Assembly (NCBI RefSeq): GCF_020497125.1
Contig: NC_059081.1
Location: 20,679,105 to 20,743,104, forward strand
DNA: 64,000 bases
Direction: 5' to 3'
From: Mauremys mutica
Lineage: Eukaryota > Chordata > Testudines > Geoemydidae
A program made the position numbers and the translations under genes. Positions 40,681-54,271 of the stretch are shown here, piece by piece. Numbering within the stretch: the stretch's first letter is position 1; each line of letters opens with the position of its first letter. Under the pieces are notes generated by a model. The model did not search any database. It worked only from the letters and a program-made list of their open reading frames with translations, and had not been told where the DNA came from.

Positions 40681-40738
<58 letters not shown>
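40681..40738. repeat. (TA)n microsatellite
   Basis: An uninterrupted run of about 27 ta units. The minus-strand frame reading YIYIYI here is an artefact of it. Confidence 0.97.
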
Positions 40739-41939
<1,201 letters not shown>

Positions 41940-43003
41940 GTTACTTACCCTAGTACTGTGGTTATTAAAGATGTCCTTGTGATTGGATTCTTTTGGCCAG
42001 CAATGTCCGTTTAGGCTGAGACTGTACCATAGGAGCGCCTTTGTGTTCCCCATTTCCTCACTGCCCAAAAAGATCAAGGACGAACTGCATCCAACTGTCC
42101 TCCAATTCCTTCACCAACACAAAATCAGGACTCCGTAGCAGCAGGGAAGGAGGGTGGGTCATGGAATGCATGTGAACACCACATCTCAAAGAAACAGTTA
42201 CTGTAGGGTAAGTAACTAATCTTTCTTCTTCGATTGACTGTTCCCATGCATTTCACTTCTGGTGACTTATAAGCAGTGACCCCATAGACAGGCTCATGCT
42301 CAGTGTCTATTTAAATAGTGATTGCAGATCAGCTATGTCAAAGCAAGCTTCTGATCTTGATGTCTTGCATGCTGCTGCAGCACTGTTCAGGGCCGCTCCT
42401 GGACGCGACGCACTGAGGCTCTGGGAGAGGGGGAAGGCGGGGGTAAGCGGCATGGTAAGGGGCCACCGAGGACCCGGTAGGGAACTGGTTCTTAGGATTT
42501 TGGGTGCTCATCACTGCCATTAACCCAGATAAGATTATATTTAGATTCCAGGAAGGAAGGGGGGTCATAGACTGTGGGAAACACAAGAATCAGGCCCTTT
42601 AGAAATCTAGCAATTATAGGGTGGGAAAAAATGATGTGACCTTGGAAGGGGCAAAGGTAAGGTGTTACTAAGTTTACTCTTATAGAGTACTTTTGAGATA
42701 AAAAAGGTAGTCAGGAATCAGGGTATCTGAAGGAGACAGATCGTGTTGTGTTGCCCAAATAAAGAATCTATTTTATTTGGCTGCAGAGAATCCTTCCTGT
42801 TGGTCGACATAACACATCGCCGTTGTGTTGTCAGTCAGGATCTGGCCCATTAGTCCACAGAACACTGGATGAGACACTGTGGAGGCTAGTTGTTTATATA
42901 AAGGATAATCTCTTCTACAGTCTAGAGGCCTTGGGTCTGAAGATGGTCCAGATGAGCTCCCTACCCAAGCACGGAAGCATCTGTCACCAGTATCTTGGTG
43001 AAT

Positions 43004-45850
43004 CATAGAATCATAGAATCTCAGGGTTGGAAGGGACCTCAGGAGGTCATCTAGTCCAACCCCCTGCTCAAAGCAGGACCAAACCCAACTAAATCATCCC
43101 AGCCAGGGCTTTGTCAAGACTGACCTTAAAAACCTCTAAAGAAGGAGATTCCACCACCTCCCTAGGTAACCCATCCCAGTGCTTCACCACTCTACTAGTG
43201 AAAAAGATTTTCCTAATATCCAACCTAAACCTCCCCCTCTACCACTTGAGACCATTACTCCTTGTTCTGTCATCTTCTACCACTGAGAACAGTCTAGATC
43301 CATCCTCTTTGGAACCCCCTTTCAGGTAGTTGAAAGCAGCTATCAAATCCCCCCTCATTCTTCTCTTCTGCAGACTAAGCAAGCCCAGTTCCCTCAGCCT
43401 CTCCTCATAGATCATGTGCTCCAGCCCCCTAATCATTTTTGTTGCCCTCCGCTGGACTCTCTCCAATTTCTCCACATCCTTCTTGTAGTGTGGGGCCCAA
43501 AACTGGACACAGTACTCCAAATGAGGCCTCACCAGTGTTGAATAGAGGGGAATGATCACATCCCTCGATCTGCTGGAAATGCCCCTACTTATACAACCCA
43601 AAATGCCATTAGCCTTCTTGGCAACAAGGGCACACTGTTGACTCATATTCAGCTTTTCGTCCACCATAACCCCTAGGTCCTTTTCTGCAGAACTGCTGCC
43701 CAGCCATTCGGTCCCTAGTCTGTAGCAGTGCATGGGATTCTTCCATCCTAAGTGCAGGACTCTGCACTTGTCCTTGTTGAACCTCATCATATTTCTTTTG
43801 GCCCAATCCTCTAATTTGTCTAGGTCCCTCTGTATCCTATCCCTACCCTCCAGCGTATCAACCACTCCTCCCAGTTTACTGTCATCTGCAAACTTGCTAA
43901 GGGTGCAGTCCACACCATCCTCCAGATCGTTAATGAAGATATTGAACAAAACCGGCCCCAGCACCGATCCTTGGGGCACTCCACTTGATACCGGCTGCCA
44001 ACTAGACATGGAACCATTGATCACTACCCATTGAGCCCGACCATCTAGCCAGTTTTCTATCCACCTTACCGTCCATTCATCCAGCCCAGACTTCTTTAAC
44101 TTGCTGGCAAGAATACTGTGGTAGACTGTATCAAAAGCTTTGCTAAAGTCCAGAAATAGCACATCCACTGCTTTCCCCTCATCCACAGAGCCAGTTATCT
44201 CATCATAGAAGGCAATTAGGTTAGTCAGGCTTACTTGCCCTTGGTGAATCCAGGCTAACTGTTCCTGATCACTTTCCCCTCCTTTAAGTGGTTCAGAATT
44301 GATTCCTTGAGGACCTGTTCCATGATTTTTCCAGAGACTGAGGTGAGACTGACTGGCCTGTAGTTCCCTGGATCTTCCTTCTTCCCTTTTTTAAAGATGG
44401 GCACTACATTAGCTTTTTTCCAGTCATCCAGGACCTCCCCCGATCACCATGATTTTTCAAAGATAATGGCCAATGGCTCTGCAATCTCATCGTCCAACTC
44501 CTTTAGCACCCTCGGATGCAGTGCATCCAGTCCCATGGACTTGTGCTCGTCCAGCTTTTCTAAATAGTCCCGAACTACTTCTTTCTCCACAGAGAGCTGG
44601 TCACCTCCTCCCCATACCGTGCTGCAGAGTGCAGCTGTCTGGGAGCTGACCTTGTCTGTGAAGACAAAGGCAAAAAAAGCATTGAGTACACTAGCTTTCG
44701 CCTCATCCTCTGTCACTAGGTTCCCTCCCTCATTCAGCAAGGGGCCCACACTTTCCTTGACTTTCTTCTTGTTGCTAACATACTTGAAGAAACCCTTCTT
44801 GTTACTCCTAACATCTCCGGCTAGCTGCAACTCCAAGTGTGATTTGGCCTTCCTAATTTCACTCCTGCATGCCTGAGCAATACTTTTATACTCCTCCCTG
44901 GTTATTTGTCCAATCTTCCACTTCTTGTAAGCTGTTTTTTTGTGTTTAAGACGAGCAAGGATTTCACTGTTAAGCCAAGCTGGTCGCCTGCCATATTTAC
45001 TTTTCTTCCTACACATCGGGATGGTTTGTTCCTGCAACCTCAATAAGGATTCTTTAAAATACAGCCAGCTTTCCTCAACTCCTTTCCCCATCATGTTATT
45101 CTCCCAGGGGACCTTGCCCATCAGTTCCCTGAGGGAGTCAAAGTCTGCTTTTCTGAAGTCCAGGGTCTCTGTTCTACTGCTTTCCTTTCTTCCTTGTGTC
45201 AGGATCCTGAACTTGACCATCTCATGGTCACTGCCTCCCAGGTTCCCATCCACTATTGCTTCCTCTACTATTTTTTCCCTGTTTGTGAGCAGCAGGTCAA
45301 GAAGAGCTTTTCCCCTAGTTGGTTCCTCCAGCACTTGCACCAGGAAATTGTCCCCTACACTTTCCAGAAACTTCCTGGATTGTCTGTGCACTGCTGTATT
45401 GCTCTCCCAGCAGATATCGGGGTGATTAAAGTCAGCCATGAGAACCAGGGCCTATGATCTAGCAACTTCTGTTAGTTGCTGGAAGAAAGCCTCGTCCACC
45501 TCATCCCCCTGGTCTGGTGGTCTGTAGCAGACTCCCACCATGACATTACCCTTGTTGTTCATACTTCTAAATTTAATCCAGAGACTCTCAGGTTTTTCTG
45601 CAGTTTCATACTGGAGCTCTGAGCAGTCATACTGCTCTCTTACATACAACGCAACTCCCCCACATTTTCTGCCCTGCCTATCCTTCCTGAACAGTTTATA
45701 TCCATCCATGACAGTACTCCAATCATGTGAGTTATCATGAAAAGAGGTGGACACAATGGTACTCCTTTGCAAACCTTGTGAGGGTGTTTCCACCAATTTA
45801 ACAATGAGAGTACTTCTCAAGGGACTTGCATCCTCATGTCTAATGTTTGT
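43004..45850 (-). mobile_element. CR1 LINE, 5' truncated, with EN-RT ORF2 remnants
   Basis: The 3' end on minus is a tandem of gattctatgattctatgat, the CR1 terminal octamer repeat. It is followed upstream by a 3' UTR shared with the turtle SINE tail. ORF2 pieces: endonuclease C-terminal part at 45865-45452 (YRPPDQGDEVDEAF) and 45439-44444 (MADFNHPDICW, then a linker); RT at 44186-43239 ([32 protein letters not shown]). Lesions: in-frame TAG at 45454-45452, TGA at 44446-44444, TAG at 44257-44255 and a one-base frameshift near 44230-44240. Inserted in DIRS-D. Confidence 0.92.
43239..44186 (-). pseudogene. CR1 reverse transcriptase domain (ORF2 fragment)
   Basis: A 315-residue open frame with RT motifs in order: [11 protein letters not shown] (motif A, catalytic Asp), [17 protein letters not shown] (motif B) and FADD (motif C) near residue 98, then the thumb-like tail. 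It copies CR1 and SINE RNA at the target site in active elements. Here it is separated from the endonuclease by a frameshift and stops, so it is a relic. Confidence 0.9.
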
Positions 45851-45865
45851 TGGGTAAATATACAT
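44444..45865 (-). pseudogene. CR1 endonuclease and linker (ORF2 fragment)
   Basis: One reading frame with a nonsense codon at 45454-45452. The APE-type endonuclease part has W-S-T-V-M-D-G-Y, G-G-V-A-L-Y-V and YRPP, then DFNHPDICW (the D-x-N catalytic block). A basic linker follows (KYGRRPAWLNSEILARLKHKKTAYK). The N-terminal catalytic part of the endonuclease is missing through 5' truncation. Confidence 0.88.
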
Positions 45866-46789
45866 ATTTCAACCACCCTTGCATTCAGCATAAGTGAAGT
45901 CTGGCATGCTGTGCAACATATGTGCAGAAGGGCACATGACTGAGAAGTCTGAGACAGACTCTTTCTGAAGATTAAGGGTTAGCATGCAGCTGGTTGATGA
46001 GATCTACTGTAGAACAGAATGTGTCCTGTGGCAGACAGGCTCTTGCTTTGTAGAATTTAGCGCTGCCACCATGAATTCTATTTTTTGGTTTGATAATAGT
46101 GATTTTTTTTCCTTATTGATCCTGAAACCCAGGGTGGTAAAAAGTTGCAGGAACAAGTGAAAGGAGTTGTTCACCTGTTGTGGTGATCTTCCTCCAGTGA
46201 GCCAGTGTTCCTCCAGTGTTGAGGTGAGGGATACCTGGATTTCTCACTTTCTTAGTGAGCCGTTATGACAGCCAAGCATTTGGTAAACACACTAGTCCTC
46301 GGTGCTGTTGAAAGACTGAAGGACAGGATTCTGTCCTGATAGGGGGAATTTCTCACTTGGAATCTCAGGTATTTTCTGTTTCCTGGGTGAATTAGTATGT
46401 AAAAGCAAGCATCTTATAAATTGAGAACCATGAACCAGTCCCGGGAAGCTAAGGATGGGATTATACATGGTAGAGTTACCATGCTGAATGTAAAACTATG
46501 GATGAAGGTGTTGTGTCACCTCTAATCCAGGATTAGGCATCAGCTCCTGCCCACACACACACCTTCTTTTGCAGAATTAGAAAATAATGAAAATAAAATA
46601 CTTCCCTCTGAACTCCAGAGTGGAGCTGGGCAGATGATGACTATTCTGTTTCACGGCAAGTTTTAATATTTCAAAAATTGTTTTTTGTTCCACATTGTAA
46701 AATAGTCCAAAACTTTTCAAACATTTTTGCACAAAAGGAATTTTGTCAAACTGTCCATTTTCAGATAGGAACCTGAGCATTTAAATACA

Positions 46790-46990
46790 GAAGAGGCACA
46801 TGTGTGTGGCTAGGGCACTGGACTGGGATGTGCGAGATCAGATTTGAGTCCTTGCTATGCCTGATTCAGAACAGTTTTTTTCATCCCAGACCACTCCCAC
46901 ATCCCAGGCCAGCGCACTGACCATCAGGTATATAATGTGAGACTCACAGAAACACTTAGGGATGAAGCCTGTTCAAGTCATTTTCTCAGG
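46790..46990. repeat. Unclassified interspersed repeat
   Basis: Contains gctagggcactggactggga and decayed phrases related to the repeat at 3590-4060. Class unknown. Confidence 0.3.
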
Positions 46991-47655
46991 ATCTGAGGAG
47001 GCTCTCTTCAAGTTCTCCAGGAATAATAGTTTAAGTCAAGCTTCTCATCTTTTGAGGTGTTTTCAATAAGAAATGACATATGGAACACCTATTGGGGATA
47101 TGCACTTCCTGAGGCAAAATACAAAATGCACTTTGAGTGCCCACCATACAGCAGAATAGTCTCAACACAAGAAGGTTTCTAACCATCAGAGGAGTGAAGT
47201 TCTGGAACAGTCTTCCAAGGGGAGCAGTGGGGGCAAAAGACATATCTGGCTTCAAGACTAAGCTTGATAAGTTTATGGTGGAGATGGTATGATGGGATAG
47301 CCTATTTTTGGCAATTAATTTATCTTTGACTATTAGCGGTAAATATGCCCAATGGCCTGTGATGGGTTGTTAGACGGAGTGGGATCTGAGTTACTACAGA
47401 GAATTCCTTCCTGGGTGTCTGGCTGGTGAGTCTTGCCCACATGCTCAGGGTTTAGCTGATTGTCATATTTGGGGTTGGGGAGGAATTTTCCTCCAGGGCA
47501 GATTGGCAGAGGCCCTGGGGGGGTTTCACATTCCTCTGCAGCATGGGGCATGGGTCACCTGCTGGAGGATTCTCTGCACCTTGAAGTCTTTAAACCACGA
47601 TCTGAGGACTTCAATAGCTCAGACATAGGTTAGGAGGTTTGTTACAGGAGTGGCA
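46991..47655 (+). mobile_element. CR1 LINE 3' end
   Basis: The plus strand carries an ORF2 tail (FWNSLPRGAVGAKDISGFKTKLDKFMV in decayed form) and then a long CR1 3' UTR that includes ggggaggaattttcctccag and ggcagaggccctgggg. It ends near ggaggtttgttacaggagtgg. Confidence 0.75.
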
Positions 47656-48086
47656 AGCACTTCCCAAGTTGTGGAAAGGCGGCTACCTGTATTTAGCAGA
47701 TCCCCAGAGGTTAAAAATTAGAATTTTCAGGTGGCCAAGAGTCTTCTACTTTTGAACTCCATTCTCTTGTTCATGTGTGAAATCACATATGACATAATCT
47801 GCTTGACTTCTGTAGCCATGTCTGCCACAGTGGCAGGAATATGATTCCTGTGACTAAAACAATAGACAGAAGATCCTTCTTCCAACCCAGAAAAGTAGCC
47901 TGGCCATTCAATGGCAGATTTTCTTTTCCAGAAGGAGTTGGAGGTGCTCTAGAATTCCTTAGCTGATTCACAGAACCAAAGTCTACCTTACGAGTGGCCC
48001 CAAGTTTGCAGTTCAACAGGAGCCGATTCAGGTAGAAAAGAACCTACTATCCACAGAAAAGGGGATGAAACTCATTCAATAAGGTA

Positions 48087-48382
48087 GGGTAAGTCCATAC
48101 TTACCGCGCGGGTCGACGCGGAGAGTTCGACTTCTCGGAGTTCGAACTATCGCGTCTAATCAAGACACGATAGTTCGAACTCCCCACGCGCTCCGGTCGA
48201 CTCCGGAACTCCACCACCGCGAACAGCGGTGGCGGAGTCGACCTTGGAGCCGCAGAGTTCGACCCCGCGGCGTCTGGACGGGTAAGTCAGTCGAACTAAG
48301 GTAGTTCGACTTCAGCTACGCTATTCGCGTAGCTGAAGTCGCGTACCTTAATTCGACCCCCCCCATAGTGTAGACCAGGCCG
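48087..48382. mobile_element. CpG-rich MITE with three internal hairpins
   Basis: A sharply GC- and CpG-rich island in AT-rich surroundings. Three inverted repeats are seen: 48137-48157 with 48163-48183 (21-bp arms, one mismatch), 48214-48220 with 48226-48232, and 48309-48321 with 48327-48339 (13-bp perfect arms). The right end tagtgtagaccaggcc resembles the GTCTAC-type ends of other MITEs here. The high CpG content suggests a young insertion or protection from methylation. Confidence 0.7.
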
Positions 48383-49185
48383 CAGGCTTGTCATTATAAA
48401 ACAAGAGGTAACAAACATTAGGGAATCCATTCAAATGTTAAACAATCATTCTGAAGGTACAAAGGTCCAGGTGGAGTCCCACATCAGGGGAAGAGTGAAC
48501 AATTTCTTGGAATTTGGGCCAAAACAACATTTAACCAATGGGTCTGAGACATGGAAGATATATAATTGTTTATCATCATATGCTCCAGCATCTTCATTCT
48601 ATTAATGAGCAAAATGCATGAGCAAAGTTGCATGCACACAACTGGAGGGCACATTTTGAAATTTTGTCCATTAACAGTGCATTGTTCAACTTTTCTTTGT
48701 TAACTGAGTCACTATTTCAATCAACTTGGGAAAAGTTTACCATTTGTATTAATTACTATTGGAGGCATGGTCTTATAAGCAACTCTCAGATCATTTGTAT
48801 TTTTCATACATCAGCATGATTTGTTTGGGAGGTTTTAGGTGCTGTATCTTTGGACTATTGTTATTGTAGGTACATTTTCATCACCTTTCAAGTAAAATAT
48901 TCAGGTATTAGTTTTTACAAATACATAGAAACAAATGTTGAAATTACTTCATGTACATCTTCCCATTGGTTATAACTTGAATTTAAGCATTTTCTTTTTA
49001 CACAACTGATGGTCATTTGCATACCTCATATATTGATTTGCATAGGTTTATGGTTTTGATTAGGTTACTTGTTTAAAAGATAGTACTGCATTCTGAAGTT
49101 CTACTACATGGTTATGTGGTTTAAACAATCATAGTTACGGATTAAGAACTTATATTATACTATATTACACACCATGACTACCAAC
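48383..49185. other. LRP2 intron, unassigned
   Basis: AT-rich sequence without a recognised repeat or exon. Confidence 0.4.
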
Positions 49186-49373
49186 CTTGTACCCAAGAGG
49201 AAGATCCTGACAATCTTGAGAACAGCCACTGACTTTCTTACTCAAGCATTCATTGATATGGCAGTTTCTCTCATCAGATCCATCACCACAATCCTCTTTA
49301 TTGTCACAGACATCTATTTGAGGAATGCACGTGCCATTTTTGCAAATGAAAAAAGAACTGTTGCATGACTGTT
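49186..49373 (-). CDS. LRP2: LRP2 exon: LDLa repeat plus start of EGF
   Basis: This 188-bp exon starts in phase 1 (acceptor TTTTCCAG) and ends in phase 0 (TACAAG|GTTGGT). It encodes an LDLa repeat with six cysteines (from SCNSSFF to ERNC) and the calcium-binding acidic motif [12 protein letters not shown]. It then gives HINEC and the first three cysteines of an EGF-like domain, finished by exon 41546-41363. CNSS and NGT are possible N-glycosylation sites. Confidence 0.95.
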
Positions 49374-49375
49374 CT

Positions 49376-49404
49376 GGAAAAAATAAAATAAAATAAAATA
49401 AAAC
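49376..49404. repeat. (AAAAT)n microsatellite
   Basis: Tandem aaaat units next to the splice acceptor of exon 49373-49186. Confidence 0.9.
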
Positions 49405-50221
49405 AAATGAAGAGTATGTCAGTGGTTCCCATACTTTTCCCATAGTGTGACCCAGCTCTGATATATTTTTTCATGAACCAACTCCAATTTGTGGGGACCA
49501 TATTTTCTCTTGTTTGTGACTGATCTCATAAGATTACTTGCATGACTACAGTAATTGCTTATATGAAAAAGTTATATGTGTAAATTTTACTTTAGTTTTA
49601 GATATCTATATTAAGATAAGTGTTTACTCCTTTCAGAAAAAAGTTAATCATATTGTCTATTCTTCATTTCATCTTCCCCTTCCATCAGTTTGGTTTTGTT
49701 TAACAAGAAATAATGAGAAGAGCAGCATCATGCAGCATCACCTCTCTGCAGACCACCAGTGAAAAAGCTATAAACTGTATATTGAAAACTATGCACAAGG
49801 GGACAAAAAAGCTGTCCTATGTATATTAAAAATATCATACACTTGATATAGTTTTCTGGGAAAAACACTGGAAAAATCATAATTTGTAGAGCTATCTAAC
49901 ATTGAAGATTATTTTTGGTAGCAATGGAGAACTGTCATAGTAAAATCCTCTAATAGGGTTGCCCCCCCAAAAAACAAACAAAAAACTAGCTATCTAAATC
50001 CTAATTTGGAAAATGTAACAGGAAAATTAGATGATTCAGGAGCATCCAGACATGTGATAACTTAACTGTGTACCACAAAAGCTAAGAAAATATGAAAAAT
50101 AACTATGATGCCAGGTACACAAAATTGAGGAGGCACTGACAGGCATATAGGGGGCACTAATAAGATTCGTCACTATCATCCAAGTCATATGACTTTAAAA
50201 AGTAATACATATTGAACTAAA
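49405..50221. other. LRP2 intron; possible hAT MITE fragment near 49425-49505
   Basis: cagtggttcccatacttttcc near 49420 resembles the end of a hAT-type repeat. The rest is unassigned. Confidence 0.3.
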
Positions 50222-51735
50222 GAACTTAAGAATGGCCATATTGGGTCAGACCAATGGTCCATCTAGCTTGGCACCACGTCCAGCAGTGGCCAGTGCCAGA
50301 TGCATCAGAAGGAATGAGCAGAAGAGGGCGATTACTGAGTGATCCATTCCCTGTCATCCAGTCCTAGATTCTGGCAGTCAGAGGTTTGAGACACCAAGAG
50401 CATGGTGTTGCATCCCTGACCATCATGGCTATCTTCCATGAATTTATCTAATTATTTTTTAACCCAATTATACTTTTGCCCTTCACGACATCCCCTCACA
50501 ATGGGCTGACTATGCATTGTATGAAGAAGTACTTCCTTATGTTTATTTTAAACCTGCAACCTGTTAATTTCATTGGGTGACCCCTAATTCTTGTGTTATG
50601 TGAAGGGGTAAAATACACTGCCTTATTCACTTCTTTACACCATTCATGATTTTATAGACCTGTATATTATCCCCCTTAGTCATCTCTCTTCAAAACTGAG
50701 CAGTCTCAGTCCTTTTAATCTCTTCTCACATAGAAGCTCACATAGCTTACACCTATTTATTTGCGCTTGCCCTTCTCTGTACTTTTTCCAATTCTAATAT
50801 ATCTTTTTGAGAAGGGATGATTAAAACTGCATGCAACATTCAAGGTGTGGGCGTACCATGTCTTTATATAGTGGCATTATGATATTCTCTATCTCTTTCC
50901 TAACAATTCCTAACATTTTGGACTGTTGCTGCACACTGAGCAGATGTTTTCAGAGAACTGTACATGATGACTGCAAGATCTCTTTCTTCAGTGGTAACAG
51001 ATAATTTAGACCTCATCATTTTATATGTATAATTGGGATTATTTTTTCCAGTGTGCACACTTTTCACTTATCAACATAGAATTTCATCTGTCATTTTATT
51101 ACCCAGTCACTCAGTTTAGTGAGATCTCATTATTACTTTTTGCAGTCATCTTTGTACTTAACTAACTTGAATAATTTTTTATCATCTGCAAATTTTACCT
51201 CCTCACTGTTCACCTCCTTTCCAGATCATTTGTGAATATGTTGAACAGCACAGGTCCCAATACAGATTTGTGTGGGACCCTTATATTTACCTCTTTCCAT
51301 TGTGAAAACTGACCATTTATTCCTACCCTTTGCTTCCTATCTTTTAACCAGTTACTGATCCATGAGAGGACTTCTTTCTTATCCCATGAGTCCTTACTTT
51401 GCTTAAGAGCCTTTGGTGAGGAACCTTGTCAAAGGCTTTCTGAAAGTTCAAGTACACTATATTGACTGTATCACCCTTGTCTACATGTTTGTTGACCCCC
51501 TCACAGAATTCTAATAGATTGGTGAGGCATGATTTCCCTTTACAAAAGCCATGCTGACTCTTCCTCAAGATATTATGTCTGATAAACTTAACTATAGTAA
51601 AGGATAAAATTATCAGCCTGTACTGAAGTTAAGCTTTCCTGCCTGTAATTGCCAGGATCACCACTGGAGCTCTTTTAGAAAATGTGGTTACATTAGATAT
51701 CCTTCAGTCACCTAATACAGAGGTATTGTCTAGTC
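50222..51735 (-). mobile_element. CR1 LINE fragment with RT relic
   Basis: On plus it begins gaacttaagaatggccatat and gggtcagaccaatggtcc, the complement of a CR1 3' end. A minus-strand frame at 51568-51344 reads SQHGFCKGKSCLTNLLEF and FQKAFDKVPHQRLL, the region around RT motif A. The copy is heavily mutated and older than the one at 43004. Confidence 0.85.
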
Positions 51736-52015
51736 TATACTAGCTGGAAACACATATGTAAACAAACTACAAGCTACCCTAAACCATCTAGTGTGGCTAC
51801 CTTTATTTTATCAGTTGAGACCAATCAACTACAGAATTCTTGGCTGTGCAGGACTGACAAATTACAACTGCATCCTCCTCACAGGATGAATGAAGCATTA
51901 AAGAGACAGGACTGTACCATACAGTTATTAGGATTATAGTCTTTCTATCTACAATTCTAAATTAAGGTTGTTTGGAAAATACATATATGTGATTTAAAAA
52001 TAAATAAATATGAAC
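51736..52015. other. LRP2 intron, unassigned
   Basis: Nothing recognised. Confidence 0.4.
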
Positions 52016-52156
52016 CTGAACTTTTGCATTTTATGTTTATAGGAGCTTCATCAGAATGATCTGGGCAGTCAAAGTCCCCATCACATTGCCACTGAGAATT
52101 TGAGAGACACCTTCCATCAGCACAACTGAATTCTCCAGAATTACAGTGACGATACC
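52016..52156 (-). CDS. LRP2: LRP2 exon: LDLa repeat
   Basis: This 141-bp exon is phase 1 at both ends (acceptor GTTTCTAG|GG, donor TCAG|GTTCAT). It encodes one LDLa repeat with six cysteines, from HCNSGEFSC to IKC, with the calcium site [13 protein letters not shown]. The Trp in SQWQC sits at the position that contacts ligand lysines in this family. The phase fixes the preceding donor as GC (see 61781-61903). Confidence 0.95.
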
Positions 52157-54271
52157 CTAGAAACAGAGTAATCAAAGCTTTACTGCTTCATACTTCGCAT
52201 ATGCATATATTTTCACATAATTTCATAACAGAGTCTATACAAGTAAACACATGTATCTCTCTCTATCTCTATAGAGAGAGATACAGAAAGATAAATATGC
52301 ATATACGTGTGCATCTCAAAAGACAGACTCCTTAAAAAAAACCCAAATCTTCAAGGCAGCTCTGGAAGCTGCATGAGATTGTTTTCTGAGATGCTCAAAT
52401 AGATTTCTGCCAGAAACATCAAAAAGGACAACAGAAGGGAGTTTCTGCCAGAGTTTAATAAGAAAAATCTACAAATGGCAAAAACTCAAAAGTGAAATAA
52501 AAATTTTCTTCCCTCACAATTCTAAAACATAAAAGTCAGGGTTTTTTAGGTGGAAAAATCACCATTTTGCTGCAAGAAACCAAATCAAATGGATGAAATT
52601 CATGTTCTTTTCCCAAGTAGCAGAATTTTTCCGTTTTTGTACAAAGCATGTTTCATTGGAGAAAAAAAAAAACATTTTATGTTCAGAGTGCATGCATACT
52701 CATGAAAATATTAAGCTATGCATGGGAGTAAAAATAAAGTCAAAACTGACCTGCAGCTGTTTTTCCTGCCTTTGTGAATGTTCACATTCCAACAAATTTT
52801 TCCAGAAAAAAATAAAATTTTTAAAGCTCTAAAAATATGACTTGCTCTTTCTGACCAGCAAATCCAAGTGATGGTTGTTTTTGAAGCTTTGCTTCATCTG
52901 CACAAATCTTACATGAGCATTAGCAGAAGGAGAAATATAATATCAGCTAACTTTCCTTTAGTTATTCTACGTGGGTATAGCTCTTCCCTGCCAGCAGATG
53001 GAATCAGAGTACTTGACCTTCTGAGATAAGACATCCCTCTGTATCCAAGAGCTTTATTCTCTCAGTATCCTCTGTTGACACTTTGAATGGCGTTAATGTA
53101 CTACTGGAACCATAAAACATAATTATCGTGTATCTAACTTGTAATAATCACTAGAGAAGCCAGAATAACTCAACAGGGAAACTTCATAAAGCTGTAACTT
53201 TTTTTTAAAATGGACTGTCCTTAATTCTATCTTTAAAAAAAAAATGAAACCTCCCTTCATGTATTAATTACTCGTGTCAGGCCAGGCCTCAGCTACACCT
53301 GAGACACCTTTGTGTCAATGGCTGTCTCAGCGAAAGCTTCCACTTCCCATCTGTAGTGTCTGGCAAAGACATGCAGTTAAAACCAGGTCAATCTAGATCT
53401 GACACACAGGATGCTTTTTCTATGGTGCTCCTATAATCTGGTTGAACAGGCTTTGAAGAAATGTGGAACTGAAATTGGATCTTCTTTCATATTTCTAAAC
53501 AAGCTTCCCCAGTCAGTTACTCTAGTTAAATTGAAATGGTTAACACACATGCTCCTTTTCTTTTTTGGAGGATCTCATGGAGAACAAAGCATTTCTCTGC
53601 ATACTCTCTTGGAGACATCTCATCACAACAGAGTCTGAAATTCCCATATTCTTATGGACAAATAAATAAATCACTAAGAATAAGCCTTGAAAGAATAATT
53701 TAGGATTATAAAATGGAACATAATTCATATTGAAAGAATTATCAAAGACTAATAGAATAGTAAAAATATTAAGAGAATTTAAACCCAAATTCAGATGCAA
53801 AAGAGGACTATATCATCTGAGCATTGGCCTAATTTTGTTAATTTCCTTGAAGATTTCCAGCATATCTGAATATCACTTAACTAGAAATGATAGACTAACT
53901 ATAAATAAAGCAAATTGTTCAAATTACAGCTTCAGTGAAATATAGACTCTTATCTAAACAAACTCAGGAAACAATCAGGATGTCTACTATCTTGGCATTG
54001 AGGTACACCAAGAAGAAAAGTTTTTTTCCCTCTGATTCTAAAGTGGGTGAAGTGCCTTGACTGCAACATTACCTTTTCTGAATAAGTTTCATCTTTTAAT
54101 GCCAACAGGCAGGATATAAGCAATAAATTGAGATGGGTTTTCATGGTAAACTGGGTTCTAGATCAAGAATTTCTTTGTTGCTGGGTACCTTAGTTGGGTT
54201 GGCAGGCAGAGGCTGACCTGCTCTGGCTATACTGTCGGCCATGGCTAGTTGAGTCTGTTACTATACATAAT
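52157..54271. other. LRP2 intron, unassigned
   Basis: A tctctctctat / atagagagaga hairpin-forming run lies at 52255-52290. No other repeat recognised. Confidence 0.4.

Larger units (their letters stand above)
41940..48086 (-). mobile_element. DIRS-D: degenerate DIRS-type retrotransposon split by CR1
   Basis: Inverted arms at 41940-41990 and 42162-42216 match those of DIRS-C, and terminal-repeat-like sequence follows at 42221-42262. RNase H at 43006-42773 on minus keeps QILTDNTTAMCYVDQQEG. After a CR1 insertion (about 43004-45850), RT-region DNA homologous to 35640-36000 resumes near 45870-46560. A repeat and a CR1 tail occupy 46790-47655. The part at 47660-48086 may be gag, but this is unsure. 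Confidence 0.68.

Noticed and set aside
44940..45425. A 161-codon plus-strand open frame
   Set aside because: It is the antisense shadow of the CR1 endonuclease and linker region.
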